Shown: positions 54,147 through 63,703, counted from the stretch's first letter. The stretch is 64,000 nt of DNA from Lachnospiraceae bacterium (GCA_910575605.1 CAJTEW010000002.1:78990-142989); one strand, 5' to 3'. Notes: generated from the sequence alone by a model not told the origin. Program-made: numbers and translations.

Positions 54147-56303
54147 ATGGGAGTGAAAATTGCACTTGCAGGAAATCCAAACAGCGGAAAGACCACACTT
54201 TTTAACGCTCTTACAGGTTCTAACCAATTTGTAGGAAACTGGCCGGGGGTCACTGTGGAGAAGAAGGAGGGAAGGATTAAGGACAATAAGGATGTTGTTC
54301 TTATGGATCTTCCGGGTATTTATTCCCTGTCTCCTTATACTTTGGAAGAGGTTGTAGCAAGAAACTATTTGATACACGAGCGTCCGGATGCTATTCTCAA
54401 CATAGTAGACGGAACTAATCTTGAGAGGAATCTGTATCTTACCACACAGCTTATGGAACTTGGAATCCCGGTTGTTATGGCAGTTAACATGATGGATATA
54501 GTAAGAAAATCGGGTGACAGAATTGATACAAGAAAGCTTTCCGAAAAGCTTGGGTGTGAGGTGGTGTCTATTTCAGCGTTAAAAGGCGACGGGATAAAGG
54601 AAGCGGCTGAAAAGACAGTCAAAGCCGCTTGGAAAAAAGAAGCCTCGTTGCCAGCACATGAGTTCAGGCCGGAGATTGAAAATGCTTTGAACGAGATAGA
54701 AAATCTGCTTGAGATGTCTGGTTCAGGTATTTCAGAGGAGCAGAGGCGCTTCTATGCAGTCAAGTTATTTGAGCGGGATGACAAAATAAAGGGAAATGTT
54801 GAGAATATTCCAGACATTGAAAATATAATCGCAGACGCAGAGAAAAAAATGGATGATGATTCAGAGAGCATTATTACAAATGAACGTTATCAATACATAA
54901 GTGCTGTTATAGACAGTTGTCTTGTAAAAATGAAAAAAGAGAAGCTTACGGTTTCGGATAAGATTGACCGCATAGTTACAAACCGTTGGCTTGCCCTTCC
55001 AATATTTGCGGCGGTTATGTGGCTTGTATATTATGTATCTGTCTCAACGGTAGGAGGCTTTGCAACTGACTGGACAAATGATGTGTTGTTTGGTGAGATC
55101 ATTCCTCCGGCGATAGAAGGATTTTTGGAGAGTATCGGCTGTGCGGCCTGGCTTCAGGGTCTTATTTTAGACGGCATTGTAGCAGGTGTTGGTGCAGTAC
55201 TTGGATTTGTTCCCCAGATGCTCGTGCTTTTTATCTTCCTTGCATTCCTTGAAGCCTGCGGATATATGGCACGGATTGCGTTTATTATGGACAGAATTTT
55301 CCGTAAATTTGGACTTTCCGGAAAATCTTTTATTCCTATGTTGATTGGACTTGGATGTGGTGTCCCGGGAGTTATGGCATCCAGAACGATTGAAAATGAC
55401 AGAGACCGTAAGATGACAATTATGACTACCACTTTTATCCCGTGCGGTGCAAAGCTTCCAATTATTGCCTTGATTGCAGGAGCTCTCTTTGACGGAGCGT
55501 CCTGGGTGGCGCCCAGTGCTTATTTTGTAGGGATTGCAGCGATTATCTGTTCAGGGATTATTTTGAAAAAAACAAAGATGTTTTCAGGGAATCCGGCTCC
55601 CTTTGTTATGGAGCTTCCGGCATATCATCTGCCAACGGTAGGAAACATTCTGCGCAGCATGTGGGAGCGGGGATCATCCTTTATAAAAAAGGCAGGCACA
55701 GTTATCCTGTTGTCTACAATTTTTATCTGGTTTACATCGAGTTTTGGAATCGTAAACGGCAGACTTAGTATGGTGGAAGATTTAAGTGACGGGTTCCTGT
55801 CAGGTATAGGCCGAGCGTTTGCGTGGATATTTGCACCTCTTGGGTGGGGGGACTGGAGATCGGCAGTGGCGGCGGTTACAGGTCTTGTGGCAAAGGAAAA
55901 TGTAGTGGGAACCTTTGGTATTCTCTTTGGCTTTGGAGAAGTTGCAGAGGACGGCGCAGAGGTATGGGGAACTCTTGCGGGGAGCATGACAGCCCTTGCA
56001 GCTTATTCCTTCCTTGTATTTAATCTTCTTTGCGCGCCCTGTTTTGCAGCTATTGGAGCAATTAAGAGAGAGATGAATAATGTAAAATGGTTCTGGTTTG
56101 CCATTGGGTATCAGTGTGTATTTGCATATCTTGTATCCCTGTGTATTTATCAGTTTGGCATGGTTTTTTCAGGTGCAGGAATTGGCATTGGAACAATTAT
56201 AGCATTACTTGTATTTATCGGCTTTTTGTATCTTTTGTTCCGTCCATATAAGGAGAGCGGCTCTTTTAGTATGAATATTTCCAGCGTGAGGGCAAAGGCA
56301 TAG
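54147..56303 (+). CDS. feoB: Ferrous iron transporter FeoB
   Basis: 718 aa; ATG 54147 is preferred (AGGAGG 10 nt upstream), upstream ATGs being too close to the site. N-terminal GTPase: G1 GNPNSGKTTLFNALTG, G3 DLPGIYSLSPY, G4 NMMD, then a helical GDI-like region. C-terminal membrane part has the gate motifs with Cys (GLGCGVPGVMASRT, FIPCGAKLP) and about ten helices. Imports ferrous iron. Confidence 0.97.
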   Translation: MGVKIALAGNPNSGKTTLFNALTGSNQFVGNWPGVTVEKKEGRIKDNKDVVLMDLPGIYSLSPYTLEEVVARNYLIHERPDAILNIVDGTNLERNLYLTTQLMELGIPVVMAVNMMDIVRKSGDRIDTRKLSEKLGCEVVSISALKGDGIKEAAEKTVKAAWKKEASLPAHEFRPEIENALNEIENLLEMSGSGISEEQRRFYAVKLFERDDKIKGNVENIPDIENIIADAEKKMDDDSESIITNERYQYISAVIDSCLVKMKKEKLTVSDKIDRIVTNRWLALPIFAAVMWLVYYVSVSTVGGFATDWTNDVLFGEIIPPAIEGFLESIGCAAWLQGLILDGIVAGVGAVLGFVPQMLVLFIFLAFLEACGYMARIAFIMDRIFRKFGLSGKSFIPMLIGLGCGVPGVMASRTIENDRDRKMTIMTTTFIPCGAKLPIIALIAGALFDGASWVAPSAYFVGIAAIICSGIILKKTKMFSGNPAPFVMELPAYHLPTVGNILRSMWERGSSFIKKAGTVILLSTIFIWFTSSFGIVNGRLSMVEDLSDGFLSGIGRAFAWIFAPLGWGDWRSAVAAVTGLVAKENVVGTFGILFGFGEVAEDGAEVWGTLAGSMTALAAYSFLVFNLLCAPCFAAIGAIKREMNNVKWFWFAIGYQCVFAYLVSLCIYQFGMVFSGAGIGIGTIIALLVFIGFLYLLFRPYKESGSFSMNISSVRAKA

Positions 56304-56316
56304 AAGGGAGAAAATT

Positions 56317-56478
56317 ATGGCATCAGCAGGTATTTTATCAACAGCAGCAGTAGGTGGCATCCTTCTTGCTGTAGTTGCATTAATTATAAGAAGTATGTGG
56401 AAAAAGAAAAAGAGGACAGGAAGCTGTGTGGGCTGTAGTTGCGGCTGCAGCGGCTGCCCACATTCTTCAGAACAGTGA
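56317..56478 (+). CDS. FeoB-associated Cys-rich membrane protein
   Basis: 53 aa, too short for usual gene finders. AAGGGAG site upstream of ATG 56317. One membrane helix (about 6-28), then a basic segment (KKKKR) and a Cys cluster CVGCSCGCSGC. Matches the short FeoB-associated proteins found after feoB in Firmicutes, thought to help iron handling. Starts 13 nt after feoB. Confidence 0.88.
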   Translation: MASAGILSTAAVGGILLAVVALIIRSMWKKKKRTGSCVGCSCGCSGCPHSSEQ

Positions 56479-56539
56479 AATTAAACAAAATTAGACATAA
56501 GAAAATGTAATGGTGTCATTAAAAAATATAATGTTTTCA

Positions 56540-56568
56540 TTGACACTAATTTCACACAATGTTATAAT
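56540..56568 (+). promoter_or_regulatory. Consensus promoter of the putP-like gene
   Basis: TTGACA (56540-56545), 17-nt spacer, TATAAT (56563-56568). GTGTCA (56514-56519) and TGACAC (56541-56546) form an inverted pair around the -35, a possible operator. Confidence 0.85.
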
Positions 56569-56579
56569 ATATCAAGACA

Positions 56580-56625
56580 GACAAGGGAGAGTAGACAAAA
56601 AAATACAGACTGCCTTGTCTTTTTG
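56580..56625 (+). terminator. Leader terminator/attenuator before the putP-like gene
   Basis: GACAAGG (56580-56586) pairs with CCTTGTC (56613-56619), followed by five T residues. It lies between the promoter and the gene, so some condition must allow read-through; the signal is unknown. Confidence 0.65.
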
Positions 56626-56692
56626 CTTTCCACTGGCATGAGAGGGGAGTAAAGATTGATAATATAACAGAAAAGGAAATGAGGTGTGGTAT

Positions 56693-58219
56693 ATGAGTAG
56701 TATTAGCATTATTATTTTATGTACGATTCTTGCGTATATGTGTCTGCTGATTGGAGTAGGCGCTTATAATGCCAGAAAAAACAGCAGCAGCGAGGATTTT
56801 TATCTTGGCGGAAGAAGAATGGGTGCGCTGGTTGTTGCTATGAGTGCCGAGGCCAGCGACATGTCAAGCTGGCTTCTTATGGGACTTCCGGGAGTTGCTT
56901 ACCTTACCGGTCTGGCAGATGCATTCTGGACTGCGGCAGGCCTGGCAATTGGTACATATCTGAACTGGCTGTTTACATCAAGAAGATTAAGGCGCTATTC
57001 AGAGAAAATCGGTGCGATTACAGTTCCGACTTTTTTTGCAAAGAGGTTTCATGATGAAAAGAATATTATTACGGCCATTTCGGCAGTTATTATTGTAGTA
57101 TTCTTTGTTCCATATGTAGCTTCGGGATTTGCGGCATGCGGCAAACTGTTTAATTCGTTGTTTGGATTAGATTATATGACAGGAGCGGTTTTGTTTGCGA
57201 TTATTATCGTTATTTATACTATTGCCGGAGGATTTACAACCGTTGCAACCAACGATTTGATACAGAGCATTGTCATGTCCATTGCCCTTGTTTCTATCGT
57301 AACCTTTGGCGTGAGCAGCGCAGGCGGTATGGGAGCAGTCATGGACAATGCCAAATCCTTATCAGGCTATTTATCACTTTCTGCAATCCATGATGCGGTC
57401 GCAGGCTTAGCTATTCCATATTCTCCGCTGTCAGCAGTATCACTTCTGGCATGGGGTATCGGATATTTCGGTATGCCGCATATTTTAGTAAGGTTTATGT
57501 CAATTGAAGATGAAAATAAGCTTGTACTTTCTAGACGTGTTGCTTCTATCTGGGTAACGATTGCAATGGGTGTTGCTATTTTCATCGGCATTGTGGGCCT
57601 TGCAGTTGTAAATGCAGGCGGTATGGAGCCTCTTGAGGATAGTGAGCGTATAATTATCGCACTTACAAGTATTTTAAGTCAGAATGGATTCCTGACGGCG
57701 GTCCTTGGCGGAGTTATTCTTGCAGGTATCCTTGCAGCTACGATGTCCACAGCAGACAGCCAGATGCTTGTTGCAGCTTCCGGTGTGTCTGAGAATATTG
57801 TACAGGATTTTATGGGGAAGAAGCTGACAGAGAAGCAGGGACTTATGGTTGCCCGCGGGACAATTTTGGTAATCGCATTAATCGCGTTATTTATGGCAAG
57901 AGATCCGAACTCCAGTGTATTCGGTATTGTATCCTTTGCATGGGCGGGCATGGGAGCAGCCTTTGCAGGAGTTATGATTTGTGCATTGTTCTGGAAGAGA
58001 ACCACACTGCAGGGCGCGCTTGCAGGCATGGTTTCCGGTGGTGCGATGGTATTTATCTGGAAATATGTAGTTCGTCCAATGGGCGGAATCCTTGATATCT
58101 ATGAACTGCTTCCGGCATTTTTAGTTTCGCTGGCTATGATTATTATCGTAAGCCTTGCAACAAAGGCGCCGGATGAGAAGATCATTGAAGAATTTGAAAG
58201 TGTAAGTCTGAAGGGATAG
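56693..58219 (+). CDS. putP: Sodium:proline symporter family transporter
   Basis: 508 aa from ATG 56693 (GAGG upstream). Thirteen-helix sodium:solute symporter fold; PutP-like features are GVGAYNARKNSSSEDFYLGGRRMGALVVAMSAEASDMSSWLLMGLPG (helix 2) and ADSQMLVAASGVSENI (sodium site, Ser residues). Most likely takes up proline with sodium. Behind its own attenuated leader; a palindromic element ends the gene. Substrate assignment is by family likeness. Confidence 0.88.
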   Translation: MSSISIIILCTILAYMCLLIGVGAYNARKNSSSEDFYLGGRRMGALVVAMSAEASDMSSWLLMGLPGVAYLTGLADAFWTAAGLAIGTYLNWLFTSRRLRRYSEKIGAITVPTFFAKRFHDEKNIITAISAVIIVVFFVPYVASGFAACGKLFNSLFGLDYMTGAVLFAIIIVIYTIAGGFTTVATNDLIQSIVMSIALVSIVTFGVSSAGGMGAVMDNAKSLSGYLSLSAIHDAVAGLAIPYSPLSAVSLLAWGIGYFGMPHILVRFMSIEDENKLVLSRRVASIWVTIAMGVAIFIGIVGLAVVNAGGMEPLEDSERIIIALTSILSQNGFLTAVLGGVILAGILAATMSTADSQMLVAASGVSENIVQDFMGKKLTEKQGLMVARGTILVIALIALFMARDPNSSVFGIVSFAWAGMGAAFAGVMICALFWKRTTLQGALAGMVSGGAMVFIWKYVVRPMGGILDIYELLPAFLVSLAMIIIVSLATKAPDEKIIEEFESVSLKG

Positions 58220-58225
58220 CAAGCT

Positions 58226-58301
58226 GGGGACGGAGTAAAATGAAAAAGTGCCTGTCCCCCACCGAGGTGGGGACAGGCACTTTTTCATTTTACTCCGTCC
58301 C
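58226..58301. repeat. Palindromic element, long form (copy 7)
   Basis: GGGGACGGAGTAAAATGAAA arm and complement, with inner GTGCCTGTCCCC hairpin. It separates the convergent putP-like and oppA genes and touches the oppA stop codon, so it can terminate both. Confidence 0.9.
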
Positions 58302-60109
58302 TATTTGCTTTTCTGATAGGCTGCGAGGTGCTCAGCGCTCTTCTCGAGGCTGAATTCATGTACATTTCCAGTATCTATTAATGTAGATGCAGAGGAGTAT
58401 AACGGCCCTACAAGGTCATTATTGTAAGCAACAAATTCATCCTGATTGATTGCATAGAATACTGCTTTTCTTAAGTCTAGGTTTTCGAATTTGTTTCCGT
58501 TTGTCATGTTAATATCGCAGTAGGTTGTTGCATGTCTAATGTAGACATATACGGTGTAGTTACTGTCTTCCTGCAAGGTTGCCACATCATTTGTGTCTAC
58601 AGAATCCAAAATATCAACTCCACCTGCACGAAAATCTGAGGTTGCGGAGGTTGTGTCTTTAATAAACTTAATTGCTATATTTTTAATTCTAGCTTCGTTT
58701 TCTGTTCCTGCCATATATCCTGGGTTCTTTTCAAAGGTTACCTGATAGTCATCATAGGATACAAGCGCATACGGACCTGACATCCAAAGATGGTTATTAC
58801 CTGATTTGATTGCAGCCGGGTCACCGTAGCAAATGTCTTTTGTCGGGTCATAAGAAGCTACATCAAACTTGGAATTCATCTCTGTAACTGCTTCCTTATT
58901 CAGAATACCAGCTGACTGATGTGCCAGATAGTAAAGTACCTGTGGGAATGCATTTTCTGTAGAAATCTTTACAACCTGATAAACACCGTTTGCATTATCA
59001 ACTTCATTTTTGTTTGCTGTTAGGGTCTTAATCTCGCTTGGAAGCTCCTTTGATAAGGTGTCAAATACCGGCTTTCCTGTATCGGAATCATTGATGCCTT
59101 TCAGCTCTTCAATATCTGTTACAATAGAAACATCGGACATATGGTTATGCAGGTTATAGGTTTTGTGATTTGCAACACTCTTTTCGTCAGCTGCTCTCTT
59201 AAGTGAGAACTCTACGTCTTCTGCGCCTACACGTACATCAGTAGCTACAACATGCTTGTTTTCTACCTTTGAGAAGAATACGTCATCTCTGAGAATAAAG
59301 TAGAATACATTGTTTCCTTCTCCAATGGAAATGTTTCGTGACAGAGAGCCGTCAGGTACGATCTGGTCGTCATCTGTCATATTTACAATGCGGACATTTA
59401 AGTTAGCAGAGAGCTGGTTAATGGAGCCGTCATTTGCCTGAATCGGATCCAGGGAAGTGAGGTCGCCCATTGTCTGTGTCAGCATCAATGTTCTTGTATC
59501 ATTCTGTGATGGATCAACATAGGAATACTGCTCCCAAAATGCGGAACGGGACTGTGGATTGTGAACTGTGCTTTCGTCTACAACCGTATTATTAATGGCA
59601 CGGATACCCCTGTTTGCGTATAATGGAATAGAGTAAACATTTTCAGTTATCGCATAATCCTCTAATTCCTTGTAGGTTGCACCATATTCTGCAGGCGTTT
59701 CAGCAGATGCTTTATCAATCAGCTCGTCAATCTTAGGATCATTAATCCCGCCGGGATTATACTGACCATAAGATGCATATACGTCTCTTACTGCGTAATC
59801 AGGGTTACCTGTAACTGTCGTCCAGCCTGACATAGCAAGATCCCACTCACCTGTGTCGCGGGCAGTTACCATACTTGCATAATCTGGCTGCATGTTGATT
59901 TCCACCTCAAAACCGGCTTTTGAAAGCTGGTCGCGGAGGATATTCATGGTTGATTCATAGTAGGAATAACCAAGTAATCTGATTGTCTCCTTGTTTCCGC
60001 CGGATTCTCCGGATGAGCCTGTGCCGCCGGCTGTCCTTTTATTGCAGGCTGCTAAGGAAAGCACCATAGTTAAGACAAGCAATACGGCAATGATTTTTTT
60101 CTTTCTCAT
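58301..60109 (-). CDS. oppA: Peptide-binding lipoprotein, apparently circularly permuted (OppA family)
   Basis: 602 aa. Lipoprotein signal with lipobox LAAC (C22). Residues about 40-195 look like the C-terminal lobe end of SBP_bac_5 proteins: DYASMVTARDTGEWDLAMSGW, GGINDPKIDELIDKAS, and ENVYSIPLYANRGI. About 205-600 then give the usual N-terminal start: MGDLTSLDPIQANDGS, PDGSLSRNISI, FYFILRDDVFF, DVEFSLKRA, SGPY, GVDILD, and LRKAVFYAINQDEF. The parts are in reversed order, as in a circular permutation. Last gene of the minus-strand opp operon; it captures peptides for import. Confidence 0.85.
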   Translation of the reverse strand: MRKKKIIAVLLVLTMVLSLAACNKRTAGGTGSSGESGGNKETIRLLGYSYYESTMNILRDQLSKAGFEVEINMQPDYASMVTARDTGEWDLAMSGWTTVTGNPDYAVRDVYASYGQYNPGGINDPKIDELIDKASAETPAEYGATYKELEDYAITENVYSIPLYANRGIRAINNTVVDESTVHNPQSRSAFWEQYSYVDPSQNDTRTLMLTQTMGDLTSLDPIQANDGSINQLSANLNVRIVNMTDDDQIVPDGSLSRNISIGEGNNVFYFILRDDVFFSKVENKHVVATDVRVGAEDVEFSLKRAADEKSVANHKTYNLHNHMSDVSIVTDIEELKGINDSDTGKPVFDTLSKELPSEIKTLTANKNEVDNANGVYQVVKISTENAFPQVLYYLAHQSAGILNKEAVTEMNSKFDVASYDPTKDICYGDPAAIKSGNNHLWMSGPYALVSYDDYQVTFEKNPGYMAGTENEARIKNIAIKFIKDTTSATSDFRAGGVDILDSVDTNDVATLQEDSNYTVYVYIRHATTYCDINMTNGNKFENLDLRKAVFYAINQDEFVAYNNDLVGPLYSSASTLIDTGNVHEFSLEKSAEHLAAYQKSK

Positions 60110-60180
60110 GTTCTTCTAGTCTCCTTTTTATTTTTTATGTGAAGCCCTTTTTGGGCAAATCACCTGCTTTGCGTCTGTAA

Positions 60181-61167
60181 TCAGACATCAAAAGCCAACG
60201 TTCCGTCTGCGACTTCCTTCCACCTATGGCAGGCCACAAAATGACCAGGCATTGCCTCGGTAAAGACTGGGTTTTCACTGGTACATTTTTCCGTTGCAAA
60301 TGGACAGCGTGTGGCAAAACGGCACCCAACCTTTGGATTAATAGGAGAATTTATCTCGCCCTTTAAAATAATCTTTTTGCTTTTTGCCAGTACATTTGTT
60401 GACGGAATTGCTGACAATAACGCAATGGTGTATGGGTGCAGAGGCTGGCTGAAAATATCATTTTTAGATGCCTTTTCAATCAGCTGTCCAAGATACATAA
60501 CGCCTATATTTGTAGAAATATGCTTTACCACAGATAAATCGTGGGAAATAAACATATATGTAAGCTGCATTTTCTTCTGAAGCTCCATCAAAAGATTCAA
60601 AATCTGCGCCTGCACAGATACATCCAGAGCTGAAACAGGCTCGTCACAGACAATGAACTGCGGATTAATGGAAAGGGCGCGCGCAATTACTACACGCTGC
60701 CGGCGCCCGCCGTCAAATTCATGAGGATACTGGTTGTAGGAACGCATAGGAAGCCCTACCAGCTCCATAAGCTCCTCCACCCGTGCCCGCCGTTCATCAG
60801 CAGATTTAAAAATTTTATGGAGCTTTAACGGCTCTTCAATAATCTGCCCGATTGTCATACGCGGGTTGAGGGAGGCATAAGGATCCTGGAATATAATCTG
60901 CATATTTTGACGCATATAGCGCATCTCGTCCGCAGAAAAGTTGTTGATATCCATTCCATCATAGAGCACGTCTCCACTGGTTGCTTCATGGAGTCTTAAA
61001 ATGACACGTCCCAGGGTACTCTTACCACATCCAGATTCACCTACAATTCCCAGCGTTTCTCCCTTATTAATGGTCAGATTGACATCATCAACAGCGTGAA
61101 GGAATCCTGCCGGAACAGGGAAATATTTTTTTAGCCTTCTGGTTTCAATTAAAACCTGGTTTTCCAT
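60181..61167 (-). CDS. oppF: Oligopeptide ABC transporter ATP-binding protein
   Basis: 328 aa. Walker A GESGCGKST, Q-loop FQDPYASLNP, Walker B FIVCDEPVSALD, H-loop. The signature segment reads EFDGGRRQR where the family norm is (F/L)SGGQ(R/K)QR, so the Ser that contacts ATP is Asp. The C-terminal oligopeptide/dipeptide extension carries Cys residues (CRFATRCPFATEKC). Starts on the same base where oppD ends. Forms a heterodimer with OppD. Confidence 0.94.
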   Translation of the reverse strand: MENQVLIETRRLKKYFPVPAGFLHAVDDVNLTINKGETLGIVGESGCGKSTLGRVILRLHEATSGDVLYDGMDINNFSADEMRYMRQNMQIIFQDPYASLNPRMTIGQIIEEPLKLHKIFKSADERRARVEELMELVGLPMRSYNQYPHEFDGGRRQRVVIARALSINPQFIVCDEPVSALDVSVQAQILNLLMELQKKMQLTYMFISHDLSVVKHISTNIGVMYLGQLIEKASKNDIFSQPLHPYTIALLSAIPSTNVLAKSKKIILKGEINSPINPKVGCRFATRCPFATEKCTSENPVFTEAMPGHFVACHRWKEVADGTLAFDV

Positions 61168-62144
61168 TATTCAGCCTCCTCCTTAAATAAGTCAAAATGA
61201 CACATGAATTGGTGTTCTCCGCCTTGCTGGGCGGGAGCTTCCTTCCGGCATATATCCTGACAATAGCGGCAGCGTGGATGGAAGTAACACCCGGAAGGAA
61301 GGTCTGCAGCATTGGAAATTGCCCCTTCAATAGGAATCAGCTCCGAGGAATCATCATCAAGCTTTGGAATGGAGTCAAATAATCCTCTTGTATAGGGATG
61401 CCTCGGATGGAGATAAACCTCCCGGACAGTACCAGCCTCTACAATCTGGCCGGCATACATAATCGCCACCTTGTCGCAGGTTTCTGCAACAACGCCCAGG
61501 TCATGGGTAATTAAAATCATAGCCATTTTATATTTTTCACGAAGATTATTAATAATCTCAAGAACTTGTGCCTGAATGGTAACATCAAGAGCTGTAGTAG
61601 GCTCGTCGGCAATCAAGAGCTTTGGGTTGCACAGAAGGCTCATTGCAATTACTACACGCTGCTTCTGTCCGCCAGAAAACTGATGAGGGTAGTCATCATA
61701 GCGGTCGCTTTTTACACCTACGACCTCCAGCAGTTCAATGACCCGCTTCTTTGCTTCAGCCTTTGAAAGCTTTTCATGTGTAAGGACAACCTCAGAAAGC
61801 TGATCTCCCACTGTCATAATTGGATTCAGAGCAGTCATTGGGTCTTGAAAGATCATGGAGATACCATTTCCACGCATTGCCTGGTTTTCCTTATCTGTGT
61901 TATAAATTACATTGTTTCCTTCAAAATAGATTTCTCCGTCCACAATCATTCCGGGAGGATCAGGAATCAGCTGCATGACAGCAAGAGCTGTAGTTGTTTT
62001 TCCGGCGCCGGTTTCACCTACCAGGCCTAAGGCCTCCCCTTCCTTTATTTCAAAGTCAATGCCATTGACCGCTTTTGCAGCAGAGTCGCTTGTGACATAG
62101 TGGACATGAAGGTTTTTAACTTCTAAAACCGTATTGTTTTCCAT
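61167..62144 (-). CDS. oppD: Oligopeptide ABC transporter ATP-binding protein
   Basis: 325 aa. Walker A GETGAGKTT, canonical signature FSGGQKQR, Walker B LLIADEPTTALD. C-terminal Cys-rich extension (CYFHPRCRYCQDIC) typical of OppD/DppD. It overlaps oppF by one base and follows oppC by 17 nt. AGGAGG precedes the start. Confidence 0.95.
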   Translation of the reverse strand: MENNTVLEVKNLHVHYVTSDSAAKAVNGIDFEIKEGEALGLVGETGAGKTTTALAVMQLIPDPPGMIVDGEIYFEGNNVIYNTDKENQAMRGNGISMIFQDPMTALNPIMTVGDQLSEVVLTHEKLSKAEAKKRVIELLEVVGVKSDRYDDYPHQFSGGQKQRVVIAMSLLCNPKLLIADEPTTALDVTIQAQVLEIINNLREKYKMAMILITHDLGVVAETCDKVAIMYAGQIVEAGTVREVYLHPRHPYTRGLFDSIPKLDDDSSELIPIEGAISNAADLPSGCYFHPRCRYCQDICRKEAPAQQGGEHQFMCHFDLFKEEAE

Positions 62145-62161
62145 TTTTTACCTCCTAGTTG

Positions 62162-63703
62162 TTATTTCAGCTTCGGGTCAAGAGCATCACGAAGCCCGTC
62201 ACCAAAGAAGTTGAAAGCTAATACGATGATGATGATAGCAATTCCCGGGAAAATAGCAATGTATGGATTTGTCTCAAGGAAGGTCGAACCTGCTTTTAAG
62301 ACGTTTCCCCATTCCGGGACATGTGCTTCTACACCGATTCCCAGATAGGATAGGGAGGAGGTGGAAAGCACCGCCGAACCAATACCCATGGTAGCCTGTA
62401 CAATAACCGGCGCCAGTGAGTTTGGAATAATGTGCTTAAAAATAATCGTACCATTCTTTGCACCGCAGGCCTTTGCTGCTTCGACAAATTCCTGATTGGA
62501 AATTCCCATAACCTGTGCGCGGACTGTCCGGGCATAGGACGGAATCATAGATACAGAAAGGGCTAAAATCAGGTTTATCGTACTTACACCAAAAGCGGCA
62601 ATAATTGCTATCGCCAGCAAGATACTTGGCACCGCATGTAGTACGTCTAGCACACGCATGATAACATTGTCCTTTCTTCCGCCGTAGAAGCCAGCCATTG
62701 CACCTAAAAGGCCGCCGATAATAATTGGGACGATGGTGGAGATGATACCAATTATGAGAGAAATGCTCGCACCAAATATGATTCTTGTAAATACACAGCG
62801 TCCGTAATCGTCACAGCCAAAAGGATACATCAGGCTAGGCTTAGCAAGCCTTGCGGCAAAGTTATTGGAAATTGCGATGTCATAGTCAAAGGTAAGGTTG
62901 GAACCAATAGAGATTGAAATAAACAATACGACAAAAAACATACCGATTACTGCAGTGTAGTTTCGGAAAAGACGTTTAATAACGTCAATCCACTCTACGC
63001 TTACCTCTTCATTTTTGTTAAAATACTTTCCGAGTGCTATTAGTCCAAGCATAAAGGAAAATACATTTCCAAGTGCAATTCCCAAAAGACAGATGACAGC
63101 AAAAGGAAGGAACTTTTTGTCTGGTTTTTTACCGAAGGTATATTTGCTTACTGCCGCAATAACGACTAGATTCAATACCGCGTAAAGAGCGTAAAATCCG
63201 ATTCCAGTCCAAAAGGTATATACAATCGTATCTTTAAATAAGTTAAACAGAGAAATCAGGATAACAAATATATTAACTAAGAGAGAATATACTGCAAGCT
63301 GATACTCCAGATTTTTCTCCTTTTTTAAAAGCATTGCTCCGGCAATAAACACGAGGAAATTACCTGTGACAACAGAAGGAAGCAGCAAAATCCCCATTTT
63401 TCTGGTAATATTAGAAATTTCGCCGGCTGTGCCAGTAATCTCTTTCTCAATTTTCTTTACGATTATAAATTGAACAAGGAACTCCAGTCCGTAAATTGCA
63501 GTAATGATTCCTATGACTGTAGAAATCTCTTCTCCTTTTACAAGGGGAAGCAGCACCTGCCATAGTACGAGAAGCAGCGCTAATACTCCTGTCACCTGAA
63601 AAGCGAGTCTGGAGGTTGTAAATTCAAGGGAGCCACCTAGTTTTCTTTTATTTACCTTTTTTAAATACAGGCTTTCATTTTTCGTTTGTGCATTTTTAGC
63701 CAT
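62162..63703 (-). CDS. oppC: Oligopeptide ABC transporter permease with N-terminal membrane extension
   Basis: 513 aa, about 200 longer than usual OppC. Residues about 35-235 hold four to six additional hydrophobic helices not found in standard OppC. From about 255 the normal permease follows: YPFGCDDYGRCVFTRIIFG, membrane helices, and the EAA loop (EAAKACGAKNGTIIFKHIIPN). Starts 18 nt after oppB. The extra helices are unassigned. Confidence 0.9.
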   Translation of the reverse strand: MAKNAQTKNESLYLKKVNKRKLGGSLEFTTSRLAFQVTGVLALLLVLWQVLLPLVKGEEISTVIGIITAIYGLEFLVQFIIVKKIEKEITGTAGEISNITRKMGILLLPSVVTGNFLVFIAGAMLLKKEKNLEYQLAVYSLLVNIFVILISLFNLFKDTIVYTFWTGIGFYALYAVLNLVVIAAVSKYTFGKKPDKKFLPFAVICLLGIALGNVFSFMLGLIALGKYFNKNEEVSVEWIDVIKRLFRNYTAVIGMFFVVLFISISIGSNLTFDYDIAISNNFAARLAKPSLMYPFGCDDYGRCVFTRIIFGASISLIIGIISTIVPIIIGGLLGAMAGFYGGRKDNVIMRVLDVLHAVPSILLAIAIIAAFGVSTINLILALSVSMIPSYARTVRAQVMGISNQEFVEAAKACGAKNGTIIFKHIIPNSLAPVIVQATMGIGSAVLSTSSLSYLGIGVEAHVPEWGNVLKAGSTFLETNPYIAIFPGIAIIIIVLAFNFFGDGLRDALDPKLK

